Of a DNA stretch of 64,000 bases, positions 62,506 through 64,000 are shown in pieces. The notes under the pieces were generated by a model. It did no database searches, was not told the DNA's origin, and was given only the letters and a program-made list of their open reading frames with translations. How positions within the stretch are numbered: the first letter of the stretch is position 1; the number at the start of each line of letters is the position of its first letter. Origin of the DNA: Agrobacterium vitis (lineage in GTDB: Bacteria > Pseudomonadota > Alphaproteobacteria > Rhizobiales > Rhizobiaceae); NCBI RefSeq assembly GCF_037039395.1, contig NZ_CP146242.1, positions 3,359,001 to 3,423,000 of the forward strand, written 5' to 3'. The position numbers were made by a program, and so were the translations under genes.

Positions 62506-62633
62506 GCGATGTCCTGAAACAACTATCTACAGCGACCGGATATGCTGGAGGGCAAAAGGTCACCGGGGCAGATCATGCCCTTGGTTCGAGTTATACCAAG
62601 GTCACTTTAAATGACACCTGGCATCACGGTCCT

Positions 62634-63416
62634 TTACGACATTCCAGATGACCTGTCGCCATCGGTTGCGTGATGGGGGCTGGTTTGAAGGCTTGCTGTC
62701 ATCTGTCCAGGCGCGGAGAGCGGATTTTTCAGCATGGCGGCCAGCCGGGCATTGGAGAAGAACTGGCGATGCACCAGCACGAAGAAAATCAGCACCGTGG
62801 TTGCCATGAACATATAGGCGTTCAGGAACCAGCCGAGATAGCCCATCGACATGAAGATCGCCCGCAGGCCTGAATTGAAATTCTGCGCGGCGATGACATT
62901 CATGGCAATCACGGTTTCGGCCGCGTCTTCGGCTGCGGCCGGATCCTGGCGAACCTCCGCATGCATGGGGAGGCCGCCGAACAGGATGGTGCAATAGTTG
63001 AACAGGCGATAGGACCAGCCGAATTTGAAGAAAGAATAGCCGAAAATCGCGATCAGCCCGCAGACTTTCAATTCAAATGCGGCCCGCCCGCCCGCCCCGA
63101 ATAAAGGAAGGTCCCGAAGCACCAGATCGACCTTTTCTGTGGCGCCCAGCATCGCGAAACAGCCCCCAATGGCGATGATCGAGGTCGAGGCAAAGAAGGC
63201 GGTGCCGTTTTGCAGACCGGCGAGGATCTGCGTGTCGATCATCCGCAGGTCGCGCTTCAGCGCATTGAAGATCCAGGCGCGGCGGCGCTCTGCCATGATC
63301 CGGCTGAGGCTGAGGCGGGATTTGATCAGACGGCCGTTGGTTAAAAAAGCCAGACCAAACCAGCCGCAGAAAAACAGCAGCAGAGCAAGCCAATCCAGAA
63401 GGGTCATGTCCGACAT
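62634..63416 (-). CDS. DUF599 membrane protein
   Basis: The 260-residue protein matches DUF599, with DWLALLLFFCGWFGLAFLTNGRL at the N-terminus, about four membrane helices, MIDTQILAGLQNGTAFFASTSIIAIGGCFAMLGATEKV, AELRS-like loop GLPMHAEVRQDPAAAEDAAETVIAMNVIAAQNFNSGLRAIFMSMGYLGWF, and a Ser/Thr-rich cytoplasmic C-terminus. Function is unknown. Its start is preceded by an AAAG-rich region, and it stands apart from the DUF1624 gene by 128 bp. Confidence 0.85.
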   Translation of the reverse strand: MSDMTLLDWLALLLFFCGWFGLAFLTNGRLIKSRLSLSRIMAERRRAWIFNALKRDLRMIDTQILAGLQNGTAFFASTSIIAIGGCFAMLGATEKVDLVLRDLPLFGAGGRAAFELKVCGLIAIFGYSFFKFGWSYRLFNYCTILFGGLPMHAEVRQDPAAAEDAAETVIAMNVIAAQNFNSGLRAIFMSMGYLGWFLNAYMFMATTVLIFFVLVHRQFFSNARLAAMLKNPLSAPGQMTASLQTSPHHATDGDRSSGMS

Positions 63417-63747
63417 TGTCTTTCAAACTTTGGGGGTAACGACAGGTGATGAGTGTTGCGAATCTGCACTTTTCATCCTGTTTTATCACGCTGGGCTGAT
63501 TTTATCATGATAGGCCGAGGCCAATTCACAAAGCGCCAATATCGATTGTCACTGTCGATGATGGAGGTGAAGCGCTCGTGCCAAGGTGCTTGCTGTATCA
63601 TTTTAAGAAATATGCAGCTCTGGCTGTTGTCAGCGATTGAGCAAGGCTGCCAAATCGTCTATCCATGCTGTGCTCGGGGGCTTTCGGGGGATTGGCCTCG
63701 TGCCTGCCGCATTGTTGCGGTAGAAATCCGCTTTACGGCGGGGGACG
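63417..63747. other. Gene-free stretch upstream of the DUF599 gene
   Basis: An ORF at 63453-63896 has no ribosome site, unusual Cys/Trp-rich composition and runs through the terminator hairpin below, so I do not call it a gene. The stretch should contain the DUF599 promoter. A transcript ending at the terminator at 63748 could start here, which would make it a small RNA; I see no known family. Confidence 0.35.
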
Positions 63748-63781
63748 ACAGCGCGGCTGGAGATGAGCCGCGCTGTTTTTG
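63748..63781 (+). terminator. Strong intrinsic terminator with no gene upstream
   Basis: ACAGCGCGGCT (63748-63758) and AGCCGCGCTGT (63766-63776) form a perfect 11-bp stem around GGAGATG, followed by TTTTTG. On the plus strand there is no credible coding gene for it within several hundred bases, since the nearest gene runs the other way. Confidence 0.8.
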
Positions 63782-63907
63782 TTTCGCGGCCCTGTCTCTG
63801 TTTTGCGGCGCTGTCTCTGCGGCCTTTATCTTCGCGGCCTTTGTCGCTGCAGTTTCACTGAATGTCGATCCTTCATCAGGAATTTGCAGAGGATAAGGTT
63901 AGAGTTT

Positions 63908-64000
63908 ATGCACAATTCTTTGGACCGGTATCGGTTTGAAGAGAAATTGTGCAACAAATATAAAGAGCTACAGCGGAACTTTGTGTGCCATATATGGAAC
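63908..64000 (+). repeat. Composite palindromic repeat (copy 5, cut by the window end)
   Basis: Palindrome A (TGCACAATTCTTTGGACCGG with its complement ending AATTGTGCA), linker AAATATAAAGAGCTACAG and the start of palindrome B (CTTTGTGTGCCATATATGG) match copies 1 and 3. The window ends inside palindrome B. Confidence 0.7.

Noticed and set aside
63453..63896. 147-codon ORF upstream of the DUF599 gene
   Set aside because: It reads through a perfect intrinsic terminator and has atypical Cys-rich composition and no start signal.

Overview
This 64 kb window is chromosomal DNA of a high-GC alphaproteobacterium. An ExoR-type regulator, a PopZ homologue, a fused SecDF, a DUF1127 mini-protein, an NDUFAF6-like synthase-fold protein and Rhizobiaceae-type palindromic intergenic repeats all point to the family Rhizobiaceae (Rhizobium/Agrobacterium/Allorhizobium). 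The species cannot be fixed from the sequence alone. Almost all of it is core genome in tight operons. I see no prophage, transposase, CRISPR array, rRNA or tRNA.

Left part (1-35 kb), housekeeping and envelope: the end of a TolC channel, a PopZ-like polar organizer and valS; an OmpP1/FadL porin and exoR; xth, erpA and dgt; argS, a large SPOR-domain membrane protein, nagZ, scpA, scpB, tatA, tatB and tatC, apparently one cell-cycle and envelope gene train; serS, surE, pcm and an NlpD-like LysM/LytM lipoprotein, which repeats the surE-pcm-nlpD order known from enterobacteria; a DUF815 ATPase; yajC, secDF, a Mth938-like protein and an NDUFAF6-like protein; then trmFO, a 47-residue DUF1127 protein and two small envelope proteins of unknown function.

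Middle-right part (35-59 kb), cobalamin region: a canonical B12 riboswitch precedes a 101-residue unknown membrane-anchored protein and cobP, cobW, cobN and cobO. A second, shorter B12-riboswitch-like leader precedes cbiX, a DUF429-CobH fusion, cobL, cobI, a CbiG-CobJ fusion and cobM, with nearly every gene overlapping the next. After a nucleoside hydrolase and an orphan cheD come cobK and cbiD on the minus strand, diverging from cobA, cobB, cobC and cobD. The set mixes late-cobalt-insertion genes (cobN, cobO, cobK) with genes usually associated with the early-cobalt route (cbiX, cbiD, cbiG). No cobG or cobF is present in the window. The late chelatase subunits CobS/CobT, CobQ and the lower-loop genes (cobU, cobV) must be elsewhere if the pathway is complete.

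Right end (59-64 kb): mgtE, a MerR regulator with a clear inverted-repeat operator, an isoprenylcysteine-methyltransferase-like membrane protein, a DUF1624 acyltransferase-like protein with a Cys-rich tail, a DUF599 membrane protein, and a gene-free stretch with a perfect terminator hairpin.

The most unusual items are the in-frame DUF429-CobH fusion, the unknown first gene behind the B12 riboswitch, the compact second riboswitch candidate, an orphan cheD inside the cobalamin region, a 240-bp inverted-repeat element near 33.8 kb and at least four copies of a composite palindromic repeat family.
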